Source: CAYVMD01 sp964452465
GTDB lineage: Bacteria > Armatimonadota > JACIXR01
DNA length: 64,000 nucleotides
Direction of reading: 5' to 3'
Assembly: GCA_964452465.1 (NCBI GenBank)
Contig: CAYVMD010000007.1
Coordinates: 1 to 64,000 of the forward strand
Numbering within the stretch: position 1 is the stretch's first letter; every line of letters begins with the position of its first letter. Both the position numbers and the translations under genes were made by a program. The notes under the pieces were generated by a model. The model did not search any database and was not told where the DNA came from. It saw only the letters and a program-made list of their open reading frames with translations. Below are positions 8,174 to 16,741 of this stretch, piece after piece.

Positions 8174-8203
8174 TTGACAAGATAGAAAGGAAAAAGATAA
8201 GGT
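8174..8203 (+). promoter_or_regulatory. Sigma-70 promoter, leaderless start of the CapA-like gene
   Basis: Perfect -35 TTGACA (8174-8179), 18-base spacer, -10 TAAGGT (8198-8203) ending 10 bases before the ATG at 8214. The purine-rich AAAAGGGGAAATG could be a poor ribosome site. Geometry matches the other leaderless-type promoters in this window. Confidence 0.5.
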
Positions 8204-8213
8204 AAAAGGGGAA

Positions 8214-9080
8214 ATGAGGAAGGTTTTGCCTTTGATCCTCTGCGCAGGATGGGGTTTATCCGCGAGTTTGAGAATGGCATTTGTAGGGGATATCCTGCTT
8301 GCGGGCTTGGCGGGACGGATGATGGAAAGATACGGATATGAATACCCCTTCGCAAAAGTCGCCCCCATTCTGAAGGGAGCGGATATAGCATTCGGAAACC
8401 TGGAATGCGCCCTCACGGGGAATGTGATAACCAGAAATGTGAGGCAGGGAGGGAAGAAACTCTTTATCTTCAAGGTTCCCCCTCGGTTTGGCAAAGCATT
8501 AGTCCTGGGAGGATTCGATGTAGTCTCCTTGGCGAATAACCACAGTTTAAATGGAGGGCTATCCGGGCTTCGGGAAACGCAGAGAACCTTGGAGAATTTA
8601 GGGATTCTCTATGTAGGGACAGGGCCGCTTGTGGTTTTGGAGAAAGCGGGCTGGAGGGTGGGCTTTTTGGCTTATTCGGATATAGGACCGCGTCCGCCCA
8701 TCGCCTCCTTCAAGAATTTGGAAAAAGTTTTAAAGGAAGTGGGGGAAGGCAACAAGAAGGTGGACATTTTGGTCGTTTCGCTTCATTGGGGTAGGGAGGG
8801 AAGCGGAAGGCCAACCGAAAGCCAGAGAAGGATAGCCCATCAGATCATCAATGCAGGGGCAGACATAATAATTGGGCACCATCCCCATGTGCTGCAGGAG
8901 ATCGAGATGTACAAGGGGAAAACCATAGCCTATTCCTTGGGCAATTTCGTGTTCGATAATCCCAAGCCTCCGTTCACCGAAACGATGATCCTAAAGATAG
9001 AAATAGACGAGACGGGAAGGCAGAAAGTGGAGAAAGTACCCTGCAGAATTAAAAGCGCCCAGCCTAGTCCCCTGCAATGA
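8214..9080 (+). CDS. CapA-family metallophosphatase-like protein
   Basis: 288 residues with a short hydrophobic N-terminus (VLPLILCAGWGLSASL) that may be a signal sequence. The CapA/PGA_cap fold is marked by FVGDILLAG, FGNLECALTG, LANNHSLNGG, SLHWGREGSGRP, GHHPHVLQ and YSLGNFVFD, all in family order. These motifs are those of calcineurin-like metallophosphoesterases. CapA is linked to poly-gamma-glutamate export in Bacillus, but most members in other bacteria have no known substrate. It stands alone between divergent and convergent neighbours, with no capB or capC nearby, so a polyglutamate role is not supported. Confidence 0.85.
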   Translation: MRKVLPLILCAGWGLSASLRMAFVGDILLAGLAGRMMERYGYEYPFAKVAPILKGADIAFGNLECALTGNVITRNVRQGGKKLFIFKVPPRFGKALVLGGFDVVSLANNHSLNGGLSGLRETQRTLENLGILYVGTGPLVVLEKAGWRVGFLAYSDIGPRPPIASFKNLEKVLKEVGEGNKKVDILVVSLHWGREGSGRPTESQRRIAHQIINAGADIIIGHHPHVLQEIEMYKGKTIAYSLGNFVFDNPKPPFTETMILKIEIDETGRQKVEKVPCRIKSAQPSPLQ

Positions 9081-9157
9081 ATAATATCGGGAGTCGATTC
9101 CCACAAATCATGATCCTCCCTGTGATTTCATGAGGACCTTCCCTCTCGCCAATATTC

Positions 9158-10102
9158 TCAATACAACTCGTTCGCCTTTCGGAGGTTCCTCTTCATCTCC
9201 TCGCTTACCTCCCGCCCCAACCACTCCATTACCAAAAGGAAGGCTCCCGCTAAGGGCTCGAGGGGAGAATAACCCATGTATGCGTTTGGATAGTGTTTTC
9301 TAACTTTTGCCTTAAAGGCGCGGAAGACCTCCTTCGCCTTGAATACTCCTCCCCCTACATAGAAAGCAGGTGCTTTAAGGTTCAATACCCTCCCTGCGCA
9401 AAGCGCCGACTTCGCCAACCTCCTACCCGCCTCATACAGTATCCTCCGCGCGGGTCCTTCCTCCCTACATTCCCAGACTATTCTGGACAAATTTGCGATC
9501 TCATGTCTCTTCACTCCCTCTTTGTGGAGGCGAGATATCAGATCCCAAAGGGAGGAAGCGTTGAAATATTCCATAACCCTCTGGGCGAGGCAGGGTGCGT
9601 ATTCCCTACCATCGAAATGCTCCCCTACCACCCTAAGAGCCATCAGCCCGATATCCGTCGCCGAGCCCTCGTCCCCGAGGAGCGGTCCCAAGGCATCGAT
9701 TGATACCGTCCTCCCCTCTTTATCCTGCCCAATGGCGAAGGAACCCGTCCCAGAACGCACCACAACCCCTTCTTCCCCCTTGGTCAGGGCGGCACGGAGG
9801 GCGGGCAGATGATCTCCTATGGACCTGAACTCCCAATGGGGCAGGAGAGCCTTCAGCTCATCCGGGGTTTGGGGACGCCCTCCCCCTCCCAGGATGAGGA
9901 ATCCCCTCGCTTTAGAAGGAAGGTAGGGTAGCAACCTTTTGACGGAGGATAGGATGGCATCGCCCGCCTTTTCTTCTCCCACGAACAAGGGGTTGGAAGG
10001 ACCCTCCTTAGCCCCAGCGATGAATTCCCCGTTTTCACCCCAAAGGGCAGAGAGGGTCTTCGTCCCCCCTCCGTCTATAGCGATCACGAATGAATCCTTC
10101 AT
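9158..10102 (-). CDS. BadF/NAGK-family sugar kinase (N-acetylglucosamine kinase-like)
   Basis: 314 residues with the actin-like ATPase fold. Phosphate-1 loop: FVIAIDGGGTKT at 5-16. Phosphate-2 loop: RSGTGSFAIG. Then the acidic DALGPLLGDEGSATDIG typical of N-acetylglucosamine kinases. The adenosine motif YVGGGVFKA is near 249. It lacks the cysteine cluster site of the radical-dehydratase activases, so a sugar kinase is more likely. It overlaps the oxidoreductase beta gene by four bases, and this pairing of a sugar kinase with a 2-oxoacid oxidoreductase is unusual. Substrate is inference. Confidence 0.78.
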   Translation of the reverse strand: MKDSFVIAIDGGGTKTLSALWGENGEFIAGAKEGPSNPLFVGEEKAGDAILSSVKRLLPYLPSKARGFLILGGGGRPQTPDELKALLPHWEFRSIGDHLPALRAALTKGEEGVVVRSGTGSFAIGQDKEGRTVSIDALGPLLGDEGSATDIGLMALRVVGEHFDGREYAPCLAQRVMEYFNASSLWDLISRLHKEGVKRHEIANLSRIVWECREEGPARRILYEAGRRLAKSALCAGRVLNLKAPAFYVGGGVFKAKEVFRAFKAKVRKHYPNAYMGYSPLEPLAGAFLLVMEWLGREVSEEMKRNLRKANELY

Positions 10103-10833
10103 TTAGACACGAACTCACCAAGGGGATAATAGGGGATCATCTTCTCTTCCAGCCACTTTAGGGCATCTATGGGCTGGAGGCCCCAAGCGGAGGGGCAAGC
10201 GGAGAGCATCTCCACCAGGGCGAATCCCTTCTTTTCTATCTGGGTTTGAAAGGCTTTTATCACCGCTCTTTTCGCTTGGAGGACATAGCGAGGATTGGAA
10301 AGAGCAACCCGGGCTATATAAGCGGGACCTTCAAGGGTGGATAGGAGCTCGCAGACCTTTATGGGATATCCCTCCCTCTCCGGCGTCCTCCCAAAGGGAG
10401 AAGTCGTTGTCTTCTGCCCGGGAATGGTAGTAGGAGCCATTTGCCCTCCCGTCATTCCGAAGAGGGCATTGTTTATGAAGAAGACGGAGATATTCTCCCC
10501 CCTGGCAGCAGAATGGACTATCTCCGCCATACCGATGGAGGCGAGATCGCCATCACCTTGATAGGTGAAGACGATGCTGTCAGGGAGAACCCTCTTAACA
10601 CCTGTAGCAACCGCAGGAGCCCTCCCATGTGCTGCCTCGATCATGTCGCATTCGAAAAACTCGTAGGCGAAGACCGCGCATCCCACGGGGCAGACGCCGA
10701 TCGTCCTCTCCAAAATGCCCAATTCCTCTATAGCCTCCGCGATCAACCGATGGGCAATACCATGGGTACAGCCGGGGCAATAGGTGAAATCCACATCGGA
10801 GAGAACCTTGGAGCGGGCGAATACCTTCTTCAT
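10099..10833 (-). CDS. 2-oxoacid:ferredoxin oxidoreductase, beta subunit (TPP-binding)
   Basis: 244 residues counted from the ATG at 10833, which overlaps the alpha gene's stop (ATGA). Upstream in-frame residues are not family-like. The N-terminal YCPGCTHG and the TPP-binding segment QGDGDLASIGMAEI...NNALFGMTGGQ identify the beta subunit of the KOR/VOR class. With alpha and delta it would oxidatively decarboxylate branched-chain 2-oxoacids or 2-oxoglutarate to the acyl-CoA and reduce ferredoxin in the cytoplasm. Substrate choice cannot be read from sequence. Confidence 0.9.
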   Translation of the reverse strand: MKKVFARSKVLSDVDFTYCPGCTHGIAHRLIAEAIEELGILERTIGVCPVGCAVFAYEFFECDMIEAAHGRAPAVATGVKRVLPDSIVFTYQGDGDLASIGMAEIVHSAARGENISVFFINNALFGMTGGQMAPTTIPGQKTTTSPFGRTPEREGYPIKVCELLSTLEGPAYIARVALSNPRYVLQAKRAVIKAFQTQIEKKGFALVEMLSACPSAWGLQPIDALKWLEEKMIPYYPLGEFVSK

Positions 10834-11885
10834 CTCTTTTCCCTTAAGATTTCCTTGCATTTCTCCAACACCTCCTTGGGATGAGGCACCACTCCCCCCG
10901 TGCGCCCATAAAAATGAACGGGAGCCTTGCACTCCACCGCGAGTTTAACATCCTCCACCATCTGCCCCATGCTCATTTCCACGGTCAAAATGAACCCCAC
11001 CCTCTCCGCTAGTTCCTTCAACCTTTTCTTGGGGAAAGGAAAGAGGGTTATAGGACGTAGGAGCCCTACCTTCATGCCTTCCCTCCTCGCCAAATCCACC
11101 ACCGTTTTACAAACGCGAGCGGAGGTTCCATAGGCAACGAGGAGGATCTCCGCATCCTCGGTTTGGATCTCCTGCCACCTCACCTCCTTCTCCTCTGCTT
11201 CCCTATATTTCGCGAAGATACGATGCACTATCTCTTCCATCTTCTCTCCTATGATTTCCAGGGAGTTTATCACATTTTTCTTCCGCCCTTTCGCTCCCGT
11301 GGTTGCCCAAGGTTTTGGCGGAGGGGAGGGAGGAGGAAGGGTTCCCAATTCCACTGGCTCCATCATCTGCCCTATGACGCCATCGGTAAGGATCATGAGG
11401 GGGTGCCTGTATCTATCCGCTATATCGAAGGCGAGATAGGTGAGTTCATACATCTCCTGGGCGGACCAAGGGGCGAGGGTGAGGAGGTGATAATCGCCAT
11501 GCCCTCCTCCTTTTACCGCCTGGAAATAATCCGATTGCGCTCCCAAGACATTCCCCAATCCCGGACCTCCCCTCACCACATTGGCGATCACGCAGGGCAA
11601 CTCACAGGTTACGATATAAGATATGCCCTCCTGCATGAGGGAGATCCCAGGGGAGGAGGAAGTGGTGAGGACGCGTGCCCCCGCTGAGGCTGCGCCATAA
11701 ACCATGTTTATGGCAGCGACCTCGCTCTCCGCTTGGAGGTAAACCCCGCCCACTTCGGGAAGGCGTCGGGACATATACTCGGGGATCTCGTTCTGAGGAG
11801 TGATGGGATAGCCGAAGAAAAAGCGACAGCCAGCGGCAATGGCACCCTCGGCGAGGGCGATGTTCCCTTTCATTAAGGTTTTCAC
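10830..11885 (-). CDS. 2-oxoacid:ferredoxin oxidoreductase, alpha subunit (VorB/KorA-like)
   Basis: 351 residues from a GTG at 11885 that follows GGAGG with seven-base spacing. The N-terminus KTLMKGNIALAEGAI matches the family, which supports this start over the internal ATG at 11873. Further motifs are GYPITPQNEIPEYM, SEVAAINMVYGAASAGARVLT and SSPGISLMQEG. The C-terminal transketolase-like part contains LLVAYGTSARVC and GLLRPITLFPFP. This is the non-fused alpha subunit of the VOR/KOR type, 351 residues against about 350-380 usual. No gamma domain is fused to it. Confidence 0.9.
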   Translation of the reverse strand: MKTLMKGNIALAEGAIAAGCRFFFGYPITPQNEIPEYMSRRLPEVGGVYLQAESEVAAINMVYGAASAGARVLTTSSSPGISLMQEGISYIVTCELPCVIANVVRGGPGLGNVLGAQSDYFQAVKGGGHGDYHLLTLAPWSAQEMYELTYLAFDIADRYRHPLMILTDGVIGQMMEPVELGTLPPPSPPPKPWATTGAKGRKKNVINSLEIIGEKMEEIVHRIFAKYREAEEKEVRWQEIQTEDAEILLVAYGTSARVCKTVVDLARREGMKVGLLRPITLFPFPKKRLKELAERVGFILTVEMSMGQMVEDVKLAVECKAPVHFYGRTGGVVPHPKEVLEKCKEILREKR

Positions 11886-11889
11886 CTTC

Positions 11890-12093
11890 TCACCTCCAAA
11901 CCTCTATCGCAGCGTCCGGGCACATGATGGCGCAGAAGGCGCAACCGGTACAGAGATCCTCGCTGGTGAACTCAGCGGGGTATACGCCCCTCCCGTTCAA
12001 AGAGGAGGAGAACCGAATGATCTTCTTGGGACAGAATTCAATGCATAAGCCACAGCCCTTACAACGTTCCTGGTCTATCTCTATCCTTGCCAT
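11890..12093 (-). CDS. 2-oxoacid:ferredoxin oxidoreductase, delta subunit (2x4Fe-4S ferredoxin)
   Basis: 67 residues with two cysteine sets, CKGCGLCIEFCP and CTGCAFCAIMCP, each binding a 4Fe-4S cluster. It is the delta (ferredoxin-like) subunit that takes electrons from the TPP site. It is first in the operon delta-alpha-beta-kinase, with four bases to the alpha start. There is no Shine-Dalgarno, and a promoter ends 10 bases before the ATG. The gamma subunit that normally completes these complexes is not in the window. Confidence 0.9.
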   Translation of the reverse strand: MARIEIDQERCKGCGLCIEFCPKKIIRFSSSLNGRGVYPAEFTSEDLCTGCAFCAIMCPDAAIEVWR

Positions 12094-12103
12094 TGCAAAT
12101 TAA

Positions 12104-12132
12104 AGGATAGCACACTCCTCCCTCTTGGTCAA
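12104..12132 (-). promoter_or_regulatory. Sigma-70 promoter of the oxidoreductase operon, leaderless geometry
   Basis: On the minus strand: TTGACC (12132-12127), 17-base spacer, TATCCT (12109-12104), then exactly 10 bases to the ATG at 12093. The start codon has no ribosome site. Confidence 0.65.
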
Positions 12133-12234
12133 ACCGACACGCTTCCTCAAAAGTAATCTATTGGAAAAGATTTTGTTCCTTAAAGATCTCCTCCGAGATA
12201 GGATTAGAAACCCCCTTTTTATATTGGCACAAAC

Positions 12235-12291
12235 TCGTTTGCCGAAGGCAAACGAAAAGGACACGCCAACCGAAGGGAGCGCGCCCCGCTC
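12235..12291. other. Two hairpins in a divergent intergenic region
   Basis: The region between the oxidoreductase promoter and the alr promoter (12133-12331) holds two inverted repeats. The first has arms TCGTTTGCC / GGCAAACGA around GAA (12235-12255). The second has arms GAGCG / CGCTC (12277-12291). No T run follows. Open frames across the region are not protein-like. It may be repeat debris or a structured RNA; nothing more can be said. Confidence 0.4.
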
Positions 12292-12331
12292 GCAGGTCCA
12301 CCCGTATCCGCTTACTCTGTCTTTATTGGGC

Positions 12332-12360
12332 TTGCTCAGGAGCAAAGAGGGTAGTATCTT
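12332..12360 (+). promoter_or_regulatory. Possible promoter of alr, leaderless geometry
   Basis: TTGCTC (12332-12337), 17-base spacer, TATCTT (12355-12360), six bases before the ATG at 12367. The -35 half lies in a small palindrome (TTGCTC/GAGCAA), which could be an operator. No ribosome site precedes the gene. The match is weaker than at the other sites. Confidence 0.4.
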
Positions 12361-12366
12361 TTAATT

Positions 12367-13473
12367 ATGCTATTGAAACACGCCTGGGCGGAGATCGACC
12401 TCTCTGCCATACTCCACAACTTAAAAGTCATCAGATCCCTTCTATCCCAGGGAACGAAGGTTATGGGGGTGGTGAAGGCAGATGCTTATGGGCATGGTTT
12501 GGTGGAAGTCGGGAAAGCGATAGAGGAAACGGTGGATTTCCTCGGCGTTTCTTCCCTGGAGGAAGGCGTGAGGCTGAGGGAGGCAGGGGTTAAAAAGCCA
12601 ATCCTCAACCTTCTTCCCGTTCTTCCCGAGGAGGTTGGGGAAGCCCTTCATTGGGATATAGGCCTCGCCTTAACCAATGGATGGATTCTGGACGCATTGG
12701 AGAGAGAAGCGAAGAGGCAAGGGAAAGCCTTCAGGGTGCACATAAAGGTCGATACAGGTATGGGGAGATTGGGAGTGGTAGCAAAGGAAACGGTGGGTTT
12801 CGTAGAGGAGGTCCTCAAAAGAAAGGGAATCCTGCTGGAGGGCATTTACACCCATTTCGCCTCTGCCGAGAACGATGTGGAGTTCACTCGCCATCAATTG
12901 GAGGAATTCAAGAAGTCCATTTACGAGCTGACTCGGAGGGGGATAGATATCCCTTTAAAGCATTGTGCCAATAGCTCCGCCCTTCTTCGCTTCCCCGAAG
13001 CCCACTTAGACCTTGTGCGTCCTGGGCTCCTCCTCTATGGCGTGTCCCCGTTGGAGGAGGATTTGATAGACCTGCGCCCCGCAATGAGCGTTAAGACAAG
13101 GCTGTTGCAGGTGAAGAGCCTACCAGCTGGACATGGCGTAAGTTATGGGAGAACACATATCCTCAAGAGGGATAGCAGGGTGGGAGTTATACCAGTGGGA
13201 TACGCCCAAGGGTTCTTCCGGTTCTTCTCGAACAAAGGCAAGGTATTGGTGCGAGGGAAGGAAGCGCCGATCATCGGCGTCGTTTGTATGGATCAATGCG
13301 TCATTGACCTAACGGATAATCCCTCCGCCCAAATCGGCGACGAGGTAGTTGTAATGGGAGGAGTAGGAGATAAAGGGTTGGGAGCGAAGGATTTAGCCAG
13401 GATGGCAGGGATTATCCCCTACGAAATACTACTCTCCTTCGGGAAGCAACTTCCCCGCTTTTATCGGAGATGA
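12367..13473 (+). CDS. alr: Alanine racemase
   Basis: 368 residues, a standard length. PLP enzyme that interconverts L- and D-alanine for peptidoglycan. The PLP lysine is K37 in VVKADAYGHG. The substrate-side catalytic tyrosine is in GVSYGRTH near 260. VKVDTGMGRLG, HCANSSALLR and RPGLLLYGVSP are family landmarks, and MDQCVIDLTD lies in the C-terminal barrel. It is monocistronic, converging on the GH51 gene. Confidence 0.95.
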   Translation: MLLKHAWAEIDLSAILHNLKVIRSLLSQGTKVMGVVKADAYGHGLVEVGKAIEETVDFLGVSSLEEGVRLREAGVKKPILNLLPVLPEEVGEALHWDIGLALTNGWILDALEREAKRQGKAFRVHIKVDTGMGRLGVVAKETVGFVEEVLKRKGILLEGIYTHFASAENDVEFTRHQLEEFKKSIYELTRRGIDIPLKHCANSSALLRFPEAHLDLVRPGLLLYGVSPLEEDLIDLRPAMSVKTRLLQVKSLPAGHGVSYGRTHILKRDSRVGVIPVGYAQGFFRFFSNKGKVLVRGKEAPIIGVVCMDQCVIDLTDNPSAQIGDEVVVMGGVGDKGLGAKDLARMAGIIPYEILLSFGKQLPRFYRR

Positions 13474-13500
13474 AAACTCCCGCCAGGCGTAAGCCCCCTT

Positions 13501-14931
13501 TTACTCCTTCGTCTTTATAACGGTGAGGGAATGGGGCGGAGCAACGAATTCAAAGGATGAGGAGACCACTATATCCGGCTTCCTCATCACCTCAACAGTG
13601 TCCGCATCCACATCCTTTCCGTTCAACTCCCAAACCTCCGCCTCCTTCTTACCTTCCCATCCTTTTATCCTTATCTCGCACTTCCTCGAGTTCTCCCTAT
13701 CTCGATTGACGATGAAGAGCACCAGCCTCTTCTTCTCTCTGTCCGCTGTAGTGGTGACATCCACGAAGGGCACCCTCCTTGCCCTGCCCCATGCCCTCGA
13801 TACATAAGTCTCGCTTTCCACCTTCGTTTGTAGGGAGAGGGGGAGGGCGTTATTAGCATAGAGTTTAAAGACGAAGTAAGGGGGAGTGGGACGAGCCCCC
13901 TTCTCGTCGTTCTTTATGAGGGGGAGGACATTAACGAGTTGGGCTTGGCAGGCAATATGGACATCCTCGCACAATCTATGAAGAGCATTGAAGATCCCCG
14001 CAGCGAAGATCGCCTCCGTGAGGCGAGGGTTATCTGTCCAGATGTTCCACTCATCAAAGGCTATCTTTATCCTCCTCTCGCCTGTCGCCGCCAGGATAGT
14101 AGCTGCCAACCGCTCCAGGCTCTCTTCCGCTTCGAGGGGGGAAGCCACCAATTCGTAGTAGTCGGGATTCCCGTAGTACTTATGAAGGGAGATGTAATCG
14201 ATATACCTTCCCGCTATCCTCAATACCTCCCAATTCCACTGGGGATCGTCACACCCCACCGCGATCGTCTTTATGGACTTATCCACCCACTTCATCCTCT
14301 TGGAAAATTCCGCCGCCTGGAGGGCATAGGTCCGGGCATCGGTATGCCCTATCTGCCAATCCCCATAGACCTCGTTACCTAACCCCCAGAACTTAACCTT
14401 GTAGGGTTCGGGGTTCCCGTTTGCCGCCCTCAAGTTCGCATAGTAGGAGCCAGCAGGGCGATTGCAATACTCTACCCAATTCGCTGCTTCCTCCGCCGTG
14501 CCCGAGCCCATGTTCACGCAGATATAGGGCTCCGTATTGAGAAGCCGACAGAACTTGATATATTCATCGGTGCCAAAGGTGTTGGGATCTATAGCGTTCC
14601 AGGCAAGGTCGAGCTTGGGGGGTCTTTTTTCCACCGGCCCTATCCCATCCAGCCAATGGTAACCGGAGGCGAAATTGCCGCCCGGCCAACGCACGATGGG
14701 AGGCTTAAGCGCCTTTATCAGGTCTATAACCGGCTGATTGAAATCCTTGCCATTCCATATTCCACCATAAACACATCCATCCAGGTGCTCGATGAAATGC
14801 CCGTATATATACGGGTTTATCTCTCCGATCACATTATCAAGGTCTATAGTCACTTTCACCTCATCTCCTTTCTGAGCGAATGTTAACGCTAAGGCGAGGG
14901 ACAAAACAACAAAAGGACAAACATACTTCAT
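13501..14931 (-). CDS. Secreted alpha-L-arabinofuranosidase, GH51
   Basis: 476 residues with a signal peptide (YVCPFVVLSLALALTFA). GH51 enzymes release terminal alpha-L-arabinofuranose from arabinan, arabinoxylan or arabinogalactan. The acid/base is E187 in GLGNEVYGDW and the nucleophile is E294 in IAFDEWNIW; GGNFASGYHW near 84 is the usual substrate-site segment. Most GH51 enzymes are cytoplasmic, so an exported one suits outside-the-cell debranching. It overlaps the oxidoreductase gene upstream by four bases and is last in a long leftward operon. Confidence 0.92.
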   Translation of the reverse strand: MKYVCPFVVLSLALALTFAQKGDEVKVTIDLDNVIGEINPYIYGHFIEHLDGCVYGGIWNGKDFNQPVIDLIKALKPPIVRWPGGNFASGYHWLDGIGPVEKRPPKLDLAWNAIDPNTFGTDEYIKFCRLLNTEPYICVNMGSGTAEEAANWVEYCNRPAGSYYANLRAANGNPEPYKVKFWGLGNEVYGDWQIGHTDARTYALQAAEFSKRMKWVDKSIKTIAVGCDDPQWNWEVLRIAGRYIDYISLHKYYGNPDYYELVASPLEAEESLERLAATILAATGERRIKIAFDEWNIWTDNPRLTEAIFAAGIFNALHRLCEDVHIACQAQLVNVLPLIKNDEKGARPTPPYFVFKLYANNALPLSLQTKVESETYVSRAWGRARRVPFVDVTTTADREKKRLVLFIVNRDRENSRKCEIRIKGWEGKKEAEVWELNGKDVDADTVEVMRKPDIVVSSSFEFVAPPHSLTVIKTKE

Positions 14932-15935
14932 AGATCCATTCGCCTCCCTTCTATAGAGGAACGATATATAGCCAGAGCAAGCGCCAAGGCATCCCTCGCC
15001 TCCTCTGCCTTGACCTCTGGTTCCCTATTATATACCACGCAATCTATAAAGTGGTCAAGGGCAAGTTTTATGGAGTAGGGATGAGGATGAACATCGGGAG
15101 GTTGGGAGGTAGGGATAACCTGGGGCTGGTTTTCCTTGATGAGGATCAAGGGCTGGAGGGGCTCATCTTGGATGTGGATGGAACCCTCCGTTCCGTATAT
15201 GAACCTTTTTTCCTGCCAGGCTTCCGAGAATATAGTGTAGGAGACCACTATGGTGCCCAAAAGATCGTCATAATTTAGGATAACGGCGGAATTGTCATCC
15301 GCTTTATTCTCCCACTCCACGAGCAATCTCCTCGTGCTCGCCATAACCGATCTCGGCTTCCCGAAGAAGTGGAGCATCATATAGATGGCGTGATACCCCG
15401 TATCGAAGAGGGCTCCTCCTCCCGCCTTGTCCCAACTACCCTTCCAATGATGGGGGTCGTTCATCTCCCGGAAGGCATTACCCGTTATGTTGAAAATGGC
15501 GAGGAAAGGTTTCCCGATCTCTCCTCTCCCCAGCATTTCCTTGGCTTTCTTATGATAGGGCATGAACCTCTGGTTCATGTCTATAAACAAACGTCTCTTC
15601 ATCCTTTCGGCGGTCCCTAACATCTCATCCGCTTCCTCCAAGGTCATGGCTATGGGCTTCTCGCATATCACATCCTTTCCCGCTTTCAAGGCATCAATGG
15701 TGAGGGGGTAATGGAGGTAATGAGGCACGCAGATGTCGACCAGAGCAATGTCCTTCTCCAACAACTCCTTATAATCGCTGAACGCCCCCTTGACCTTGGA
15801 GAAGTTTCTCATGGCATTCTCACAGGCACCTTGGTTGGGATCAGCGACGAATATCTCCTCCACATGGGGATTGAGCGAATAAGCGGAGAGATGCGCATTC
15901 GCTATCGCTCCTGCTCCTATTAACCCTATTTTCAT
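14928..15935 (-). CDS. Gfo/Idh/MocA-family NAD(P)-dependent oxidoreductase
   Basis: 335 residues. The Rossmann fold starts with IGLIGAGAIANAH at 3-15. The signature CEKPIAMTLEEAD near 91-103 carries the conserved Lys. The C-terminal beta-sheet domain includes GGGALFDTGYHAIYMMLHFFG, where the His and Asp sit in the active site. Family members oxidise sugars, inositols or related alcohols. There is no signal peptide, so it works in the cytoplasm, perhaps on sugars released by the neighbouring GH51. The substrate is unknown. Confidence 0.9.
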   Translation of the reverse strand: MKIGLIGAGAIANAHLSAYSLNPHVEEIFVADPNQGACENAMRNFSKVKGAFSDYKELLEKDIALVDICVPHYLHYPLTIDALKAGKDVICEKPIAMTLEEADEMLGTAERMKRRLFIDMNQRFMPYHKKAKEMLGRGEIGKPFLAIFNITGNAFREMNDPHHWKGSWDKAGGGALFDTGYHAIYMMLHFFGKPRSVMASTRRLLVEWENKADDNSAVILNYDDLLGTIVVSYTIFSEAWQEKRFIYGTEGSIHIQDEPLQPLILIKENQPQVIPTSQPPDVHPHPYSIKLALDHFIDCVVYNREPEVKAEEARDALALALAIYRSSIEGRRMDL

Positions 15936-15958
15936 AGAAGAACCTTCCTCTCCCTTAA

Positions 15959-16741
15959 TTAAGGTTTAACTATTATATCGTATTCCCAAAAGGGAAGCGC
16001 GCTCGTCTCCGCACACCAAAAGCCCACATTGTCATCGTTGGGATCGTTGCTCTTCGTCACCCAACCGGTTATGAACATAGCGTTGCGAAGGCGTATCTCG
16101 ACCGAGGGGGCGTTCTTCTTCCAATCCGATGAGCCCCCTTTCAAGCCAAAAACCTTGCCCTTTAGGGGAGGCTGGATTATCCATCCCTCTTGGGGGATGG
16201 ATAATGAACGGGAATCCACATAGGCAGAACTGCAATCCCATTCCCGAGAGGAGATGCGCATCGAGGAAAGCATGACGGGCTTAAAGGCTTCGCCGGGACG
16301 CTGGATCAAATTGACCTTCCCCTCCGTTTTCACCTGGACCACCGCGCTGAAGTAGTCCTTTTTAGGGGGGTGGAAACGCACTCTCCCCTCGAATTTAAGG
16401 GAGGCGATCTCTCCTTTGAAGTCCACCGAAAGGTCCTTCCCCACGATTTTCCAATTACAAAAGATAGGCGTTCCCTGATGATATCCCTTCTCGTCCCAGA
16501 AGGAGGGGGAGATGATTACGGAGGTCCCCCAACCCGCTTGAGGGGAAGGGATCATCCGGAGATATCCGCTCTTAAGGTGAAGGGCGATGTATTGGGGGGA
16601 ATTTTCTCTCGTGCCATAGGAGATCTCCAGGATATCCTCCCTTTGCTTCACGCTCCAACCATTTAGAGCCTTACCCTCTCCCTTTGGGGGGAGCAACGCC
16701 CAAAGCCCTACAAATAGGAATAGCGCTTTTCTCCAGTTCAC
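15959..16741 (-). CDS. Exported protein of unknown function
   Basis: 260 residues. A signal sequence (KALFLFVGLWALLPPKGEG) is followed by an all-beta protein rich in Trp, Gly and aromatic residues, for example GWGTSVIISPSFWDEKGYH and NDPNDDNVGFWCAETSALPFWEYD. It resembles non-catalytic beta-sandwich proteins found with glycosidases, but I recognise no family. It overlaps queH by four bases at its start and lies 23 bases before the oxidoreductase gene. Confidence 0.65.
   Translation of the reverse strand: MNWRKALFLFVGLWALLPPKGEGKALNGWSVKQREDILEISYGTRENSPQYIALHLKSGYLRMIPSPQAGWGTSVIISPSFWDEKGYHQGTPIFCNWKIVGKDLSVDFKGEIASLKFEGRVRFHPPKKDYFSAVVQVKTEGKVNLIQRPGEAFKPVMLSSMRISSREWDCSSAYVDSRSLSIPQEGWIIQPPLKGKVFGLKGGSSDWKKNAPSVEIRLRNAMFITGWVTKSNDPNDDNVGFWCAETSALPFWEYDIIVKP

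Noticed and set aside
7402..8391. Longer 329-codon version of the SIS-domain gene
   Set aside because: The extra 92 residues are low-complexity and Pro/Ser-rich. An ideal ribosome site stands before the ATG at 8115, and the extension would cover the divergent promoter at 8174-8203.
9158..10102. Radical-dehydratase activase (HgdC) role for this BadF-family gene
   Set aside because: The cluster-binding cysteines found in the true activase at 42377-43339 are missing, and the sequence follows the N-acetylglucosamine kinase pattern.
10834..10932. N-terminal extension of the oxidoreductase beta subunit
   Set aside because: Residues are Gly/Ser-rich, unlike the family, and lie wholly inside the alpha gene; the ATG at 10833 overlaps the alpha stop as expected.
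12100..12364. Two opposing open frames between the ferredoxin and alr genes
   Set aside because: Neither has a ribosome site or protein-like composition, and both cross promoters and hairpins.
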